The position numbers were made by a program, and so were the translations under genes. A stretch of DNA of 64,000 nucleotides, taken from JAOPZW01 sp963807305. Its GTDB lineage: Bacteria; Actinomycetota; Thermoleophilia; Solirubrobacterales; Solirubrobacteraceae. Each line of letters opens with the position of its first letter. Position 1 is the first letter of the stretch. A model generated the notes under the pieces. The model saw nothing but the letters and a program-made list of their open reading frames with translations, searched no databases and was not told where the DNA came from. The stretch is from positions 806,001-870,000 of the forward strand of contig CAWEBN010000005.1 in the NCBI GenBank assembly GCA_963807305.1, given 5' to 3'. Of the stretch, positions 26,616-34,934 are shown one piece after another.

Positions 26616-27680
26616 ATGCGCCGAGCGCTCCTGGCCGCCGTCCTCGCCGCCCTGTGCCTTCCGGCCGGGGCGGCGGCGCGCGTCCCGCGCGACTTCTTCG
26701 GCGTCATGGCCAACGGGCCGCTCGACGCGCCCGCCTTCGCGCTCGACGCCGAGTCGGCGGCCATGCACAGCGCCGGCGTGGAGTCCGAGCGCATGGAGTT
26801 CGCGTGGGACCTCATCGAGCCTCAGAGGGGCCAGTACGACTTCGCGCTCACCGACCGCAAGGTGCTCGCGGCGGCCCGCGCGAAGATCGACGTGCTGGCC
26901 CTGATCGTGCGCTCGCCGGCGTGGGCCGCCCGCCACCCGGGCCAGCCGTTCTCCTCGCCGCGCGACCCCGCCGACTACGCGGCCTTCGCCAAGGTCCTCG
27001 TCGCCCGCTACGGCCCAGGCGGGTCGCTGTGGGCCGAGCACCCCGAGGTCGCCGCGCGGCCCGTACGTGCCTGGCAGGTGTGGAACGAGCCCAACCTCGC
27101 CGTCTACTGGACCGAGCAGCCGTTCATGCGCGGCTACGCGCGCCTGCTCAACGCCGCCGACGCGGCGCTCAAGCAGGCCGACCCGAAGGCGACGGTGGTC
27201 ATGGCCGGCCTCGCCAACTTCTCGTGGCGCGATCTCGAGCGGCTGTTCGCCAAGGGGGGCGCGAAGCTGCGCTTCGACGTCGCGGCGGTGCACCCGTTCA
27301 GCGGCCGGCCATCGAACAGCGTGAAGATCGTCCGCCTCAACCGCGACGTCCTCGACCGCCATGGTGCTTCGCGCACGCCGATCTGGCTCACCGAGCTCAC
27401 GTGGTCCTCGGCCAAGGGCCACAAGCAGAACCTGACCCAGAACTGGGAGACGACCGAGTCCGGGCAGGCCCTGCGCCTGCGCGAGGCCTACGCGCTCTTC
27501 GTCCGCGCCCGCCGGGCCCTGCGCCTGGAGCGCATCTACTGGTACACGTGGGTCACGATCGACCGCGACTCGCCGAACTCGTTCGACTACTCGGGCCTGC
27601 GCACCCAGCGGCCCGACGGCAGCGTGGTCGACAAGCCCGCCGCGCGGGCGTTCCGCGCAGTGGTCAGGCGCTACCGCTGA
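26616..27680 (+). CDS. Secreted glycoside hydrolase of clan GH-A type
   Basis: 354 aa with signal peptide (RRALLAAVLAALCLPAGAAA). The TIM-barrel signature is present: the acid/base Glu in VRAWQVWNEPNLAVYW (about residue 158) and a likely nucleophile Glu in TPIWLTELTWSS (about residue 256). YWYTWVTIDRDSP marks the last barrel strand. Actinobacterial homologues are loosely assigned to GH5/GH39-like families; the polysaccharide is unknown. Its last 10 nt overlap the end of a convergent gene. Confidence 0.85.
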   Translation: MRRALLAAVLAALCLPAGAAARVPRDFFGVMANGPLDAPAFALDAESAAMHSAGVESERMEFAWDLIEPQRGQYDFALTDRKVLAAARAKIDVLALIVRSPAWAARHPGQPFSSPRDPADYAAFAKVLVARYGPGGSLWAEHPEVAARPVRAWQVWNEPNLAVYWTEQPFMRGYARLLNAADAALKQADPKATVVMAGLANFSWRDLERLFAKGGAKLRFDVAAVHPFSGRPSNSVKIVRLNRDVLDRHGASRTPIWLTELTWSSAKGHKQNLTQNWETTESGQALRLREAYALFVRARRALRLERIYWYTWVTIDRDSPNSFDYSGLRTQRPDGSVVDKPAARAFRAVVRRYR

Positions 27681-27958
27681 GGCGGGCGCCAGGGCCTGCC
27701 CGGCTCCCGCGCCGGCGGCGTCCAGCCATTGGACTCGGCCGTCATGCGCAGCGCGCGCATCGCCTTCTGCTTGGCCTCCCACGGCACCCGCCGGTAGAGG
27801 GGCACGAAGACGAGGCGCCAGAAGTACCCGCCGCGTGGCTTGTGAGGCGCCGTGGTGGCCTGCGGGTGGCGTCGGCGCAGGTCCTCCATGGCGGCGATCC
27901 GCAGGTGGTGCTCGGCCTGCTCGCGCAGGCGCGCGCGCTCGGTCGCGAGCCTGGTCAT
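27671..27958 (-). CDS. Hypothetical 95-aa basic protein ending the leftward cluster operon
   Basis: No family recognised. Residues 1-40 are a charged helix (TRLATERARLREQAEHHLRI). A hydrophobic centre YFWRLVFVPLYRRVPWEAKQ could be a membrane-surface helix, and the end is Pro/Arg-rich. ATG 27958 overlaps the NADH-oxidase stop by 4 nt, so it belongs to the same coupled transcript as the nitrogen cluster. It converges with the glycoside hydrolase. Confidence 0.6.
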   Translation of the reverse strand: MTRLATERARLREQAEHHLRIAAMEDLRRRHPQATTAPHKPRGGYFWRLVFVPLYRRVPWEAKQKAMRALRMTAESNGWTPPAREPGRPWRPPQR

Positions 27959-29334
27959 GCCGGCACGGCCGAGGGCGGGCTCGCCGCCGCCTGCGCGGAC
28001 GCCTGCTTGCGCAGCTCGGCCAGCCCGTTCTGCGCGGCGATCGCGATCGGCTCGAACAGCGCCCCGATCGGGGGCGAGTAGATGTTCTCCATCCACGCGA
28101 AGTCCTCGAGCGTCGCTCCGCGCTTGGCCGCGAAGGCCAGGAAGTCGCAGCGCTCCTTGACGCCCTCGCCACCGTGGACCTGGCCGCCGATGAGCTTCAG
28201 CGTCCCGGGCTCGGCCAAGAGCTTGACGTGCGTGCGCGTCGCCCCGGGGAAGTAACGGGCACGCGAGACGCCGACGCCCTTGGCCAGCACGTAGGGCATG
28301 CCCATGGCGCCGGCCAAGGTCTCGCCCAGCGAGAAGCCGCCGATGGTGTACTCGCCGGCGACCAGCCCCCACGGCACCCAGACGGGGTCGTAGGTGCGGT
28401 CGTCGCCTGCGGCGTTGGCACCGGCCGTGCGGCCCTGGGCGTAGGCGTGCGAGCCGGTCAGCCCCCGGATGGGGATCATCGTCAGCCCGTGGGGGACCTC
28501 GATGACGTCGCCCGCGGCCCACACGCCGTCCCTGCCCGTACGCATGTGGTCGTCGACGACGAGGCCGCCCGTCGTGCCGACCGTCAGCCCGGCCGCGGCG
28601 GCCAGCGCCGTGTTGGGCACCTTGTGCAGGCAGACGATGACCACGTCGCAGGCGATCTCGCCCTGTGAGGTCGCCACCGCGCGCACGCGGTCCTCGCCGA
28701 CGAAGCCCTCGACGGCGGTCCCGAGGTGCAGGGTGACGCCGCGCTTGGTCAGCGACTCGTGGACGGGCTCGGCCACGTCGGGGTCGAGCACCTCGTGCAG
28801 CACCCATGGGCCCTCGTCGATGAAGTGGACCTCGAGGCCGCGCTGGCCGAGGTTGCCCGCCATCTCGACGCCGAGCGGCGTGGCGCCGACCACGGCGACC
28901 GTCTTGACCGTCTCGAGGACCTTGTCGAACTCCATCGCCTTGCGGATGTTCTTGATGTAGTGCAGGCCCTCGAGGTTCGCGCCCGGCACGTCCGGCTTCT
29001 CCCACACGAAGCCGGTGGCGAGGATCAGCTTGTCGAACCCCTCGTGCTGGTTGCGCGCGGTGATGGTGCCGCGGTCGAGGTCGATGTCGGTGACGACCGT
29101 CTCCATCCGCATGTCCAGGCCGTCGGAGACGTAGCGGTCGACAGTCGAGAGGAAGAGGTCCTCGAAACGCGGGATCTCGCCGCCGTAGACGAACGGGATG
29201 CCGCACGGGGAGTAGGCGATGTCCTCGAACTCGGTGTAGAGCGAGACCTTCAGGTCGGGGTCGACGCGCTTGGCGGTGGTCGCGGCGGAGATGCCCGCGC
29301 CCCCGCCGCCGATGACGATGAGCCGTTCAGTCAT
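27955..29334 (-). CDS. Pyridine-nucleotide-disulfide flavoprotein, NADH oxidase/CoA-disulfide reductase-like
   Basis: 459 aa. FAD site LIVIGGGGAGISAATTAKRV; active-site cysteine in AYSPCGIPFVYGG (near residue 44), the single-Cys pattern of NADH oxidases, peroxidases and CoA-disulfide reductases. The NAD-binding second Rossmann motif is VAVVGATPLGVEMAG, with Ala and Thr where Gly is common. GVWAAGDVIEV is the second FAD segment. Start and stop each overlap neighbours by 4 nt. It may reduce a thiol, persulfide or oxygen for the cluster; substrate unknown. Confidence 0.85.
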   Translation of the reverse strand: MTERLIVIGGGGAGISAATTAKRVDPDLKVSLYTEFEDIAYSPCGIPFVYGGEIPRFEDLFLSTVDRYVSDGLDMRMETVVTDIDLDRGTITARNQHEGFDKLILATGFVWEKPDVPGANLEGLHYIKNIRKAMEFDKVLETVKTVAVVGATPLGVEMAGNLGQRGLEVHFIDEGPWVLHEVLDPDVAEPVHESLTKRGVTLHLGTAVEGFVGEDRVRAVATSQGEIACDVVIVCLHKVPNTALAAAAGLTVGTTGGLVVDDHMRTGRDGVWAAGDVIEVPHGLTMIPIRGLTGSHAYAQGRTAGANAAGDDRTYDPVWVPWGLVAGEYTIGGFSLGETLAGAMGMPYVLAKGVGVSRARYFPGATRTHVKLLAEPGTLKLIGGQVHGGEGVKERCDFLAFAAKRGATLEDFAWMENIYSPPIGALFEPIAIAAQNGLAELRKQASAQAAASPPSAVPA

Positions 29335-30554
29335 GGCCGTTCCTCCTCAGAGCCGGCCGGGGCAAGGACCACGTCGTGGTCGCCGGCCAGCAGATCGTCG
29401 AGTGTCTCACGCCGCTGGCAGAGCCGCCAGCGGCCGTCGTCGTGCGCGACCACGGCGGGGCGCAGGTCGCCGAAGCGCGTCGATTGCGCCTGCTGATAGG
29501 CGCCGGCGTCGCGCACGAGCAGCGCGTCGCCCGGCGCCACCTCGGGCAGCTGTGCCGCCGGGTGCAGGACGTCGACGTTCAGGCACAGCGGACCGCTGAC
29601 GAGCGCGGACGCCGTCGGCCGCTCGCCGGCGTCGACGGCCTCGATCCGCGGCCAGGACCACAGCGCGCCGGGCAGCAGGTTCGTACCCGCGTCGCCGACG
29701 ACGCAGCGCGTGCCCTCGTCCAGTTGCTTGACCGCGACCACGGTCAACGCGAGCGCCACCGCGTCGGTGACCAGGGCGCGGCCCGGCTCGAGGATCAGGC
29801 GCCCGGCAAAGCCGTGGGAGCGCAGGGCTCCCGCGACGGCGGCCGCGTGCGCGGCGACGGCCGGCGCTGCCGGGAAGCCGCCGCCGAGGTCGATCGCGCC
29901 CACGCCGAGGCCGACGGCCAGGCGCGCCAGGTGCTCGGCCGCCGCTGCGTGCCCGCCGGGCGCGGGCGGCCACTGCACGGTGATCGCCGCGCCGAGGCGC
30001 GGGGCTGCCGAGAGCGGCTGGTCGAAGCCGGTGGAGACGAGGTGCGCGCTCAGCGCCTCGACCTCCAGGCCCAGCTCACGAGCGCGGGCGGCGGCGTCGG
30101 GCACCAGCCCGGGCGCGATGCCGAAGCGCGTCGGCTCGACGCCGATCCCGGGCAGCGCGACGCGCAGGCCGACCCGTTCGACGCCGGCGCGCGCGGCCCG
30201 CGCCAGCTCGGGCTCGGAGTCGACGACGACCAGCGCGCCGTCGGCCGCGGCGCGCTCGAGCAGCGCATCGGGCTTGACGGGGCCGTTGACGATCAGGTCG
30301 GGCCCCCGCGCGCCGATCGCGTCGCGCGCCAGCGCGTACTCGGCCTCGCACACCACCTCGTGGCCGGCGCCCTCGGCGGCCAGCGTGAGCAGGATGGCCG
30401 GCAGCCGGTTGGTCTTGTAGGAGTAGGCGACCTCGACATCCGGCCAAGCCCGCATCCACGCGCCGCGGAACTCGCGCAGGCGGGTGCGGACGCGATCGAG
30501 GTCGACGAGCCAGAGCGGGGATCCGTGCGCGGCCATGAGCTCGGCCGTCGTCAT
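29331..30554 (-). CDS. PLP-dependent decarboxylase, diaminopimelate/ornithine-decarboxylase-like (fold III)
   Basis: 407 aa. Schiff-base lysine is in VAYSYKTNRLPA (about residue 48). The phosphate-binding glycines are in AIDLGGGFPAAP, and EPGRALVTDA and VSGPLCLNVDVL, then VRDAGAYQQAQST, are the family's active-site segments, with the second-subunit Cys present. The HIGSQ-type motif is replaced by AHLVSTGFDQP, so this is a divergent relative, probably not lysA. It overlaps its neighbours on both sides by 4 nt, immediately after a lysine-less aminotransferase-like protein. Together they may make or break a small amino compound. Confidence 0.85.
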   Translation of the reverse strand: MTTAELMAAHGSPLWLVDLDRVRTRLREFRGAWMRAWPDVEVAYSYKTNRLPAILLTLAAEGAGHEVVCEAEYALARDAIGARGPDLIVNGPVKPDALLERAAADGALVVVDSEPELARAARAGVERVGLRVALPGIGVEPTRFGIAPGLVPDAAARARELGLEVEALSAHLVSTGFDQPLSAAPRLGAAITVQWPPAPGGHAAAAEHLARLAVGLGVGAIDLGGGFPAAPAVAAHAAAVAGALRSHGFAGRLILEPGRALVTDAVALALTVVAVKQLDEGTRCVVGDAGTNLLPGALWSWPRIEAVDAGERPTASALVSGPLCLNVDVLHPAAQLPEVAPGDALLVRDAGAYQQAQSTRFGDLRPAVVAHDDGRWRLCQRRETLDDLLAGDHDVVLAPAGSEEERP

Positions 30555-31891
30555 CGGCCTCGCCGCACCCTTTCGGCCAGCACGGTCGCGCGGGCGGTGC
30601 CCTTGCCCTCGAGCAGCGTGGCGACCGGCTCGCGCCAGCGCCCTGACGCCGCCTCGTCGAGCGCCTCGCCGAGCACGCCGCGCAGGTGCTCCATCGCCCA
30701 GCGCGGGCCCGAGAGGTTCAGGCGCATCGTCGTGGCGGCGCGCTGCTCGCCCAGCCCATCGCCGGGATAGACGGCGACCTGGCGCGCGAACAGCGCGACC
30801 ATCAGCTCCTGAGCCGTCGGCCCCTCGTCGTCGAGCTCGAGCGCGCACGCCAGGCCGCGACGAGGCGCCACGGCGAGCGCCAGGCCGTCGATCCCGGCCA
30901 GCGTCTGCTCGAGGTGGGCGAGATTGGCGCGGATCGCCGTCTCGGCGCTGTTGCGGTAGGCGCGGTCGCGCAGGGCCGCCAGCGCGCCGCGCTGCGACAC
31001 GAGGTTCGTGTTCAGCCGGGTGAGCGCGGCCTTGAGCTGCAGGCAGCCGCGCATGAGGGCCGGTGGCCCGCCCAGGAAGCCCATGCGCGCCCCGGCCATG
31101 CCGAAGCAGTGCGAGACCGAGAACGTCGCCACCGCGTGCTCGCCGGCGGGCGCGGCGACCGCCGGCGCACCGGGCTCGATGGCCAGGAGCCCGTGGGTGA
31201 CGTCGTGGATGAGCAGCAGCCCGTGGCGCTCGGCCAGCGCGGTGAGCGCGGCGACCTCGTCGTCGGTGGCCAGCGTGCCGTAGGGGTTGCTCGGGTCGAC
31301 GAGGCAGATCGCCCGCGTGCGCGGCGTGATCGCCGCCGCCACCACGTCGGGGTCGAGGCGATAGCCGCTCCCGGGGCCGATGGCCACGGTCACCGGGACG
31401 CCGCCGGCCCCGAGCACGGCGGCGGGCAGGTGGAAGTAGCCGGGGTCGCCGAGGACGACCTCGTCGCCGGGGTCGATCGCGGCCAGCAGCGCCAGCGTCA
31501 GCCCGGCCTGGGCACCCTCGGTGCCCACGACCTCGAAGCTGGCGTCGCGCTCGCGGCCGAGCGCGCGCGCCGCCTCCTCGCGCAGCGGCTCGATCAAATC
31601 GGGCGGGTAGACGTCGAGCGCGTCGGGCACGAGCGCGGCGCGCATCGCCTCCAGGGCCGAGGCGGGCGGGCCGTGGAAGCACGTCAGCCACCCGAGGTCG
31701 GCCCAGTCGTCGGGCAGGCGCGTGGTTCCCTCGGGATAGAGGTCGTCCGCGTTGCCGCCCACCAGCGCGATGGCGTCGCGGTAGGTGACGTAGTTCCACA
31801 TCGCGTGGTGGCTGGCCTGCAGCGCGGCCAGGCGCCGCGAGCCGATCGCCACGGCGCCTGAGGGCGCGGTCCACGTCAGCACGTTGGTCAT
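30551..31891 (-). CDS. Class I/II aminotransferase-like protein lacking the catalytic lysine
   Basis: 446 aa from ATG 31891. Fold-type I features are present: SFEVVGTEGAQAGLTLAL, ICLVDPSNPYGTLATDDEV and LLIHDVTHGLL, whose Asp would hold the PLP pyridine nitrogen. The Schiff-base motif, normally S-x-S-K-x5-G-x-R-x-G, reads SVSHCFGMAGARMGF, with CAC encoding His in place of Lys. Only two other lysines exist, both in unsuitable places. The enzyme GDP-4-keto-6-deoxymannose 3-dehydratase (ColD) is a known case of His replacing this Lys, so non-transaminase PLP/PMP chemistry or a structural role is possible. Its start overlaps a 20-codon mini-ORF. Confidence 0.85.
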   Translation of the reverse strand: MTNVLTWTAPSGAVAIGSRRLAALQASHHAMWNYVTYRDAIALVGGNADDLYPEGTTRLPDDWADLGWLTCFHGPPASALEAMRAALVPDALDVYPPDLIEPLREEAARALGRERDASFEVVGTEGAQAGLTLALLAAIDPGDEVVLGDPGYFHLPAAVLGAGGVPVTVAIGPGSGYRLDPDVVAAAITPRTRAICLVDPSNPYGTLATDDEVAALTALAERHGLLLIHDVTHGLLAIEPGAPAVAAPAGEHAVATFSVSHCFGMAGARMGFLGGPPALMRGCLQLKAALTRLNTNLVSQRGALAALRDRAYRNSAETAIRANLAHLEQTLAGIDGLALAVAPRRGLACALELDDEGPTAQELMVALFARQVAVYPGDGLGEQRAATTMRLNLSGPRWAMEHLRGVLGEALDEAASGRWREPVATLLEGKGTARATVLAERVRRGR

Positions 31892-31950
31892 CGCGAGAGC
31901 GCTCTCCCGAAGACGACGAGCGCCACCGTCGAGCAATGGCGCGCCGTCAT
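31888..31950 (-). CDS. 20-codon mini-ORF (copy 1) linking methyltransferase and aminotransferase genes
   Basis: ATG 31950 overlaps the methyltransferase stop as ATGA and its TGA overlaps the aminotransferase ATG as ATGA. The peptide begins MTARHCST and ends SR. An identical architecture recurs at 44735-44797: same 63-nt length, same first eight residues, same last nine bases before the stop overlap. The three base differences in the first eight codons are all synonymous. A GGGAG inside the mini-ORF and a perfect palindrome GAGAGCGCTCTC (31895-31906) lie just before the next start. Likely a translated coupling or leader peptide; not a family I recognise. Confidence 0.6.
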   Translation of the reverse strand: MTARHCSTVALVVFGRALSR

Positions 31951-32819
31951 GCCGCCTCGTCCTCGCGCACGAGCCGCACGACGCGGTAGATGTCGAAGCG
32001 GTCGGCCTCGACCGTCGCCGGCTCGTAGCCCGCGTCGCGCGCCCACTCCAGCACCTGCTCGACCGGGCGCAGGCGCCACACGCAGCGCCCGCCCTCCTGG
32101 TTGACCCAGACGCGGGCGATGTGCTCGATCTCGGGGTTGCGCGTCTGCACGTTGAAGATGATCTGGCTGGGGGAGACGAGCGCGGCGAGGTCGTGGAGGT
32201 GGTGCTCGATCATCGCGTCGTCGTGGTAGATGCCGTAGAGGCCGAGCTCGACGACGACGTCCGGGGACGGCCGCAGGCGCTGCAGCGCCTCGCGATCGAA
32301 GGCGTCGGCCTGCACGAACTCCACGCGGTCGGCGACCCCGAGCGCCTCGGCGTCGCGGCGGGCGGCCGCGAGCGCCTCGGGATCGGTGTCGGCCACGATG
32401 GCGCGGGCGCGCGTGTGGCGCGTCAGGGCCGCGAGCAGGTAGGGCGCCGGCCCGGCTGCGAGGTCGGCGACGACCGGCGCCGGGCGGTGCTCGGCGCCCT
32501 CGGCGCGCAGCGCCTCGAACACGGCGCGCTCGGCCAGCGCGCGGATGTCGCGGAAGGCCACGCACGTGCGCCGGTCCAGCAGCCGGCGGTCGATCGCGCG
32601 CCCGACGATCGTGCGCCCCGAGGGCCGGTTGGCGTAGACGTGGGCCATGAAGGGCCCCGAGTCGAAGCCGTGGCGATAGCCGATCCGCAGGCCGTCGCTG
32701 AGCATCGCCCCGGCGCGCGAGCCCGCGCGCAGCAGCGCGAAGCGCCAGGCGCGCGGCGAGATCGGCGACAGCTCGCGCTGCAGGTCGGTGAAGCTCGGCA
32801 GCGCGGCCTCAGCCGGCAT
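31947..32819 (-). CDS. Class I SAM-dependent methyltransferase (Methyltransf_20-like)
   Basis: 290 aa. The N-terminal 110 residues include YRHGFDSGPFMAHVYANRPS, GRTIVGRAIDRRLL and FRDIRALAERA, resembling the putative methyltransferase family PF12147. The SAM fold follows: motif I VVADLAAGPAPYLLAAL, acidic loop AIVADTDPEALAAARR, and VVVELGLYGIYHDDAMI. Start ATG 32819 overlaps the ferritin-like gene by 11 nt; the stop overlaps the mini-ORF. Substrate unknown. In context it probably acts on the same metabolite as the PLP proteins. Confidence 0.78.
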   Translation of the reverse strand: MPAEAALPSFTDLQRELSPISPRAWRFALLRAGSRAGAMLSDGLRIGYRHGFDSGPFMAHVYANRPSGRTIVGRAIDRRLLDRRTCVAFRDIRALAERAVFEALRAEGAEHRPAPVVADLAAGPAPYLLAALTRHTRARAIVADTDPEALAAARRDAEALGVADRVEFVQADAFDREALQRLRPSPDVVVELGLYGIYHDDAMIEHHLHDLAALVSPSQIIFNVQTRNPEIEHIARVWVNQEGGRCVWRLRPVEQVLEWARDAGYEPATVEADRFDIYRVVRLVREDEAA

Positions 32820-33354
32820 GCGCGTAGCGCGGCGTCTCGACCAGCTCGCGGACGCGGTAGAGCTCGTGCGCCTCGGCGGCCCGGCGCGCGCCGTCGGCGC
32901 CGGCAAGTGGCCGCAGGGCGACCAGCATGCCCTGCACGTCGGCCGTGACGTCGTCGATCGCCGCGCGGTCCTCGCCCTCGGCGGCGTCCCGGTACACGGC
33001 CAGGAGCTGGCTGAAGTGGTCCAGCGACCCGAGCGCGTAGCCGGCCAGCTCGCCGAGCCCGGCGAGGTCGTCGATCCGCTCGTAGATGACCTCGCCCTCG
33101 CGCGGGGGGTCGTAGGCGTCGGGGTCGACGCCGTGGGCGATCGCCCGCTCGCGGAAGAGCATCATGTGCCGAGCGTTGTCGGCCACCAGCTGGGCGAGCA
33201 GCGCCTTGGCCTCGGGGTCGGCGACCGCGGGCACGCGGGCGGAGAAGAGGTCCACCCACGCGCGCATCCCGTAGGCGTGGCGGGCGAACACGAGTCCCAG
33301 GCGCTGGCGCTGGCCGAGGACCCGGCTGAGCTCGGAGACGTTCTCGAGGGCCAT
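32809..33354 (-). CDS. Ferritin-like four-helix protein (tentative)
   Basis: 181 aa, almost entirely helical. Candidate metal or active-site residues lie in AQLVADNARHMMLFRERA and in ALGSLDHFSQLLAVYRDAA, spaced as in a ferritin-like bundle, but a clear E-x-x-H pair is missing. It begins directly after the OsmC stop with no gap. It could be a diiron oxidase remnant or a structural partner. I do not recognise a closer family. Confidence 0.5.
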   Translation of the reverse strand: MALENVSELSRVLGQRQRLGLVFARHAYGMRAWVDLFSARVPAVADPEAKALLAQLVADNARHMMLFRERAIAHGVDPDAYDPPREGEVIYERIDDLAGLGELAGYALGSLDHFSQLLAVYRDAAEGEDRAAIDDVTADVQGMLVALRPLAGADGARRAAEAHELYRVRELVETPRYAHAG

Positions 33355-33774
33355 TTACTTTCGGAAATGCTCGTTGACGGTAGTGGTGTGAAGATACTCC
33401 ACGCTCACGCCGCTCGCCAGCGTGTTGGAGACCCAGCACAGCGGTCGCGCCCGGCGCACGAGCCGCGCGAGCTCCTCCGGTTCGAGCTCGGCTGCGGTCG
33501 TGACGACGAAGTGCTCGTAGCGCAGCTCGCCCTCGACGCGCTCGGCCGTGACGGTCACCTTGAGGCCTGGCACCTCCTGGTCGCGCTTGCCGGCGGCGAA
33601 CCCGACGGCGAGGCAGAAGCAGCTGGCCAGCGCCGCGCAGAACAGCTCGGTCGGCATCATGCCGCTGTCGCCGCCGCCGGACGTCAGGGGCTCGTCGACG
33701 CGGATCGTGTGCTGGCGCGCCCGGACGTCGGTGGCGAGGCCTCCCCGCCACGTGGCCACGACCTCGAGCGACAT
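33355..33774 (-). CDS. OsmC-family peroxide-reducing protein
   Basis: 139 aa. The two catalytic cysteines are in ALASCFCLAVGFAAGK and RRARPLCWVSNTLAS, the latter on the long-helix region characteristic of OsmC/Ohr; LTSGGGDSGMMPTELFCAAL is the usual mid-section. It reduces organic hydroperoxides, or in relatives binds thiol ligands. ATG 33774 shares one base with the glycosyltransferase stop. It may protect an oxygen-sensitive step of the cluster. Confidence 0.88.
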   Translation of the reverse strand: MSLEVVATWRGGLATDVRARQHTIRVDEPLTSGGGDSGMMPTELFCAALASCFCLAVGFAAGKRDQEVPGLKVTVTAERVEGELRYEHFVVTTAAELEPEELARLVRRARPLCWVSNTLASGVSVEYLHTTTVNEHFRK

Positions 33775-34934
33775 CAACGCCCCGCCATCGCCATGAAGCG
33801 CGCGTAGGCCGTCTCGTGGGCGCCCGCGGCCGCGTCCCAGCCGTGGCGCGCCGCCACGGCCCGCCCGCCGTCGCGCAACCGCGCCGCGAGCTCGGGCGTG
33901 ACGGCCGCGCGCACGAGCGCGTCGGCCAGCGCGGCGTGGTCGCCGACCGGCGCCATGAGCGCGCTGTCGCCGTCGGTGAGATAGGTCCGGAAGACGTCGA
34001 GGTCGGAGACGACGGCGGGCACGCCGGCGCCCAGCGCCTCGAGCACCGCCAGCCCGAAGCCCTCCTTGGTCGACGGCAGCGCGAAGAGGTCGGCGGCGCG
34101 ATAGAGGCTGTCGAGCTCGGGGTCGGTCACGGGGCCGAGCACGCGCACGGAGTCGCCGAGGTCGAGGTCGTCGCCGAGCGCGTGGAAGCGGTCGATCTCG
34201 TCGCGGTGGTCGAAGAGCGTCGCGCCGCCGGCCACGAGCAGGACGGGGCGGCGGTCGGGCAGGGCCTGGCGGACGGCGGCGAAGGCGCGCAGCAGGGTCA
34301 GCGAGCCCTTGCGCGGCTCGATGCCGCCCACGGTGAGGATGGCCAGCTCGCCGTCGAGGCCGGCCGCCTCGCGCGCGGCGGCGCGCTCGGCGGCGTCGCG
34401 CGGCGGGCGGAAGCGCTCGCTGTCGACGCCGTTGGGCACGAGCTCGGCCTCGATGCCGAACTCGTCGCGCAGCCGCGCGATCCACGGCGTCGACACGACG
34501 AGGACGCGATCGGGGGCGACGATCGAGCGCTCCTGGCAGGCGATGAGCGAGGGCGAGCGGAAGTCGTCGACGTGGTGGACGGTGCGGACGACCGCGTCGA
34601 TGACGCCGTCCTCGCGCAGCGTCAGCGCCGCGTTGGCCGAGATGCAGTCCTGGGCGTGCACGACGTCGTAGCCCCCGGCGCGCAGCGGCTCGCGCAGGCC
34701 CTCGGTATAGGCGTCGATCAGCGCGCAGATGCGCTCGTCGAACGGTGCGTCGGGCGCGACGTGGGCCACGACGTGCGCCGGGACGGGGGGCGTGCGGAAG
34801 AAGCCGGTGCCCGGCGGGCCGATCGCGAACAGCTCGACTTCGTGCCCGCGGCCGGCCAGCGCGCCCGCCACCGAGAGCGCGTGCACGACGCCCCCGCGCG
34901 GCCGCACGGAGTAGGTGAGCATCGCGATCCTCAC
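33774..34934 (-). CDS. GT4 glycosyltransferase, MSMEG_0565-like
   Basis: 386 aa from GTG 34934 (GTGA overlap with the FdrA gene). MLTYSVRPRGGVVHALSVAG and YDVVHAQDCISANAALTL match what I know of the MSMEG_0565 glycosyltransferase family (TIGR04047), which travels with the Nit1C nitrilase cluster. GT4 features include VPNGVDSERF, LTVGGIEPRKGS and the E-x7-E segment PSTKEGFGLAVLEALGAGVP. Donor and acceptor are unknown. Its presence on the leftward arm ties this operon to the Nit1C genes to the right. Confidence 0.85.
   Translation of the reverse strand: MRIAMLTYSVRPRGGVVHALSVAGALAGRGHEVELFAIGPPGTGFFRTPPVPAHVVAHVAPDAPFDERICALIDAYTEGLREPLRAGGYDVVHAQDCISANAALTLREDGVIDAVVRTVHHVDDFRSPSLIACQERSIVAPDRVLVVSTPWIARLRDEFGIEAELVPNGVDSERFRPPRDAAERAAAREAAGLDGELAILTVGGIEPRKGSLTLLRAFAAVRQALPDRRPVLLVAGGATLFDHRDEIDRFHALGDDLDLGDSVRVLGPVTDPELDSLYRAADLFALPSTKEGFGLAVLEALGAGVPAVVSDLDVFRTYLTDGDSALMAPVGDHAALADALVRAAVTPELAARLRDGGRAVAARHGWDAAAGAHETAYARFMAMAGR

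Noticed and set aside
33359..33367. TTTCGGAAA palindrome resembling the cluster boxes
   Set aside because: It lies inside the OsmC coding sequence next to its stop and has no promoter context, so it is probably chance.
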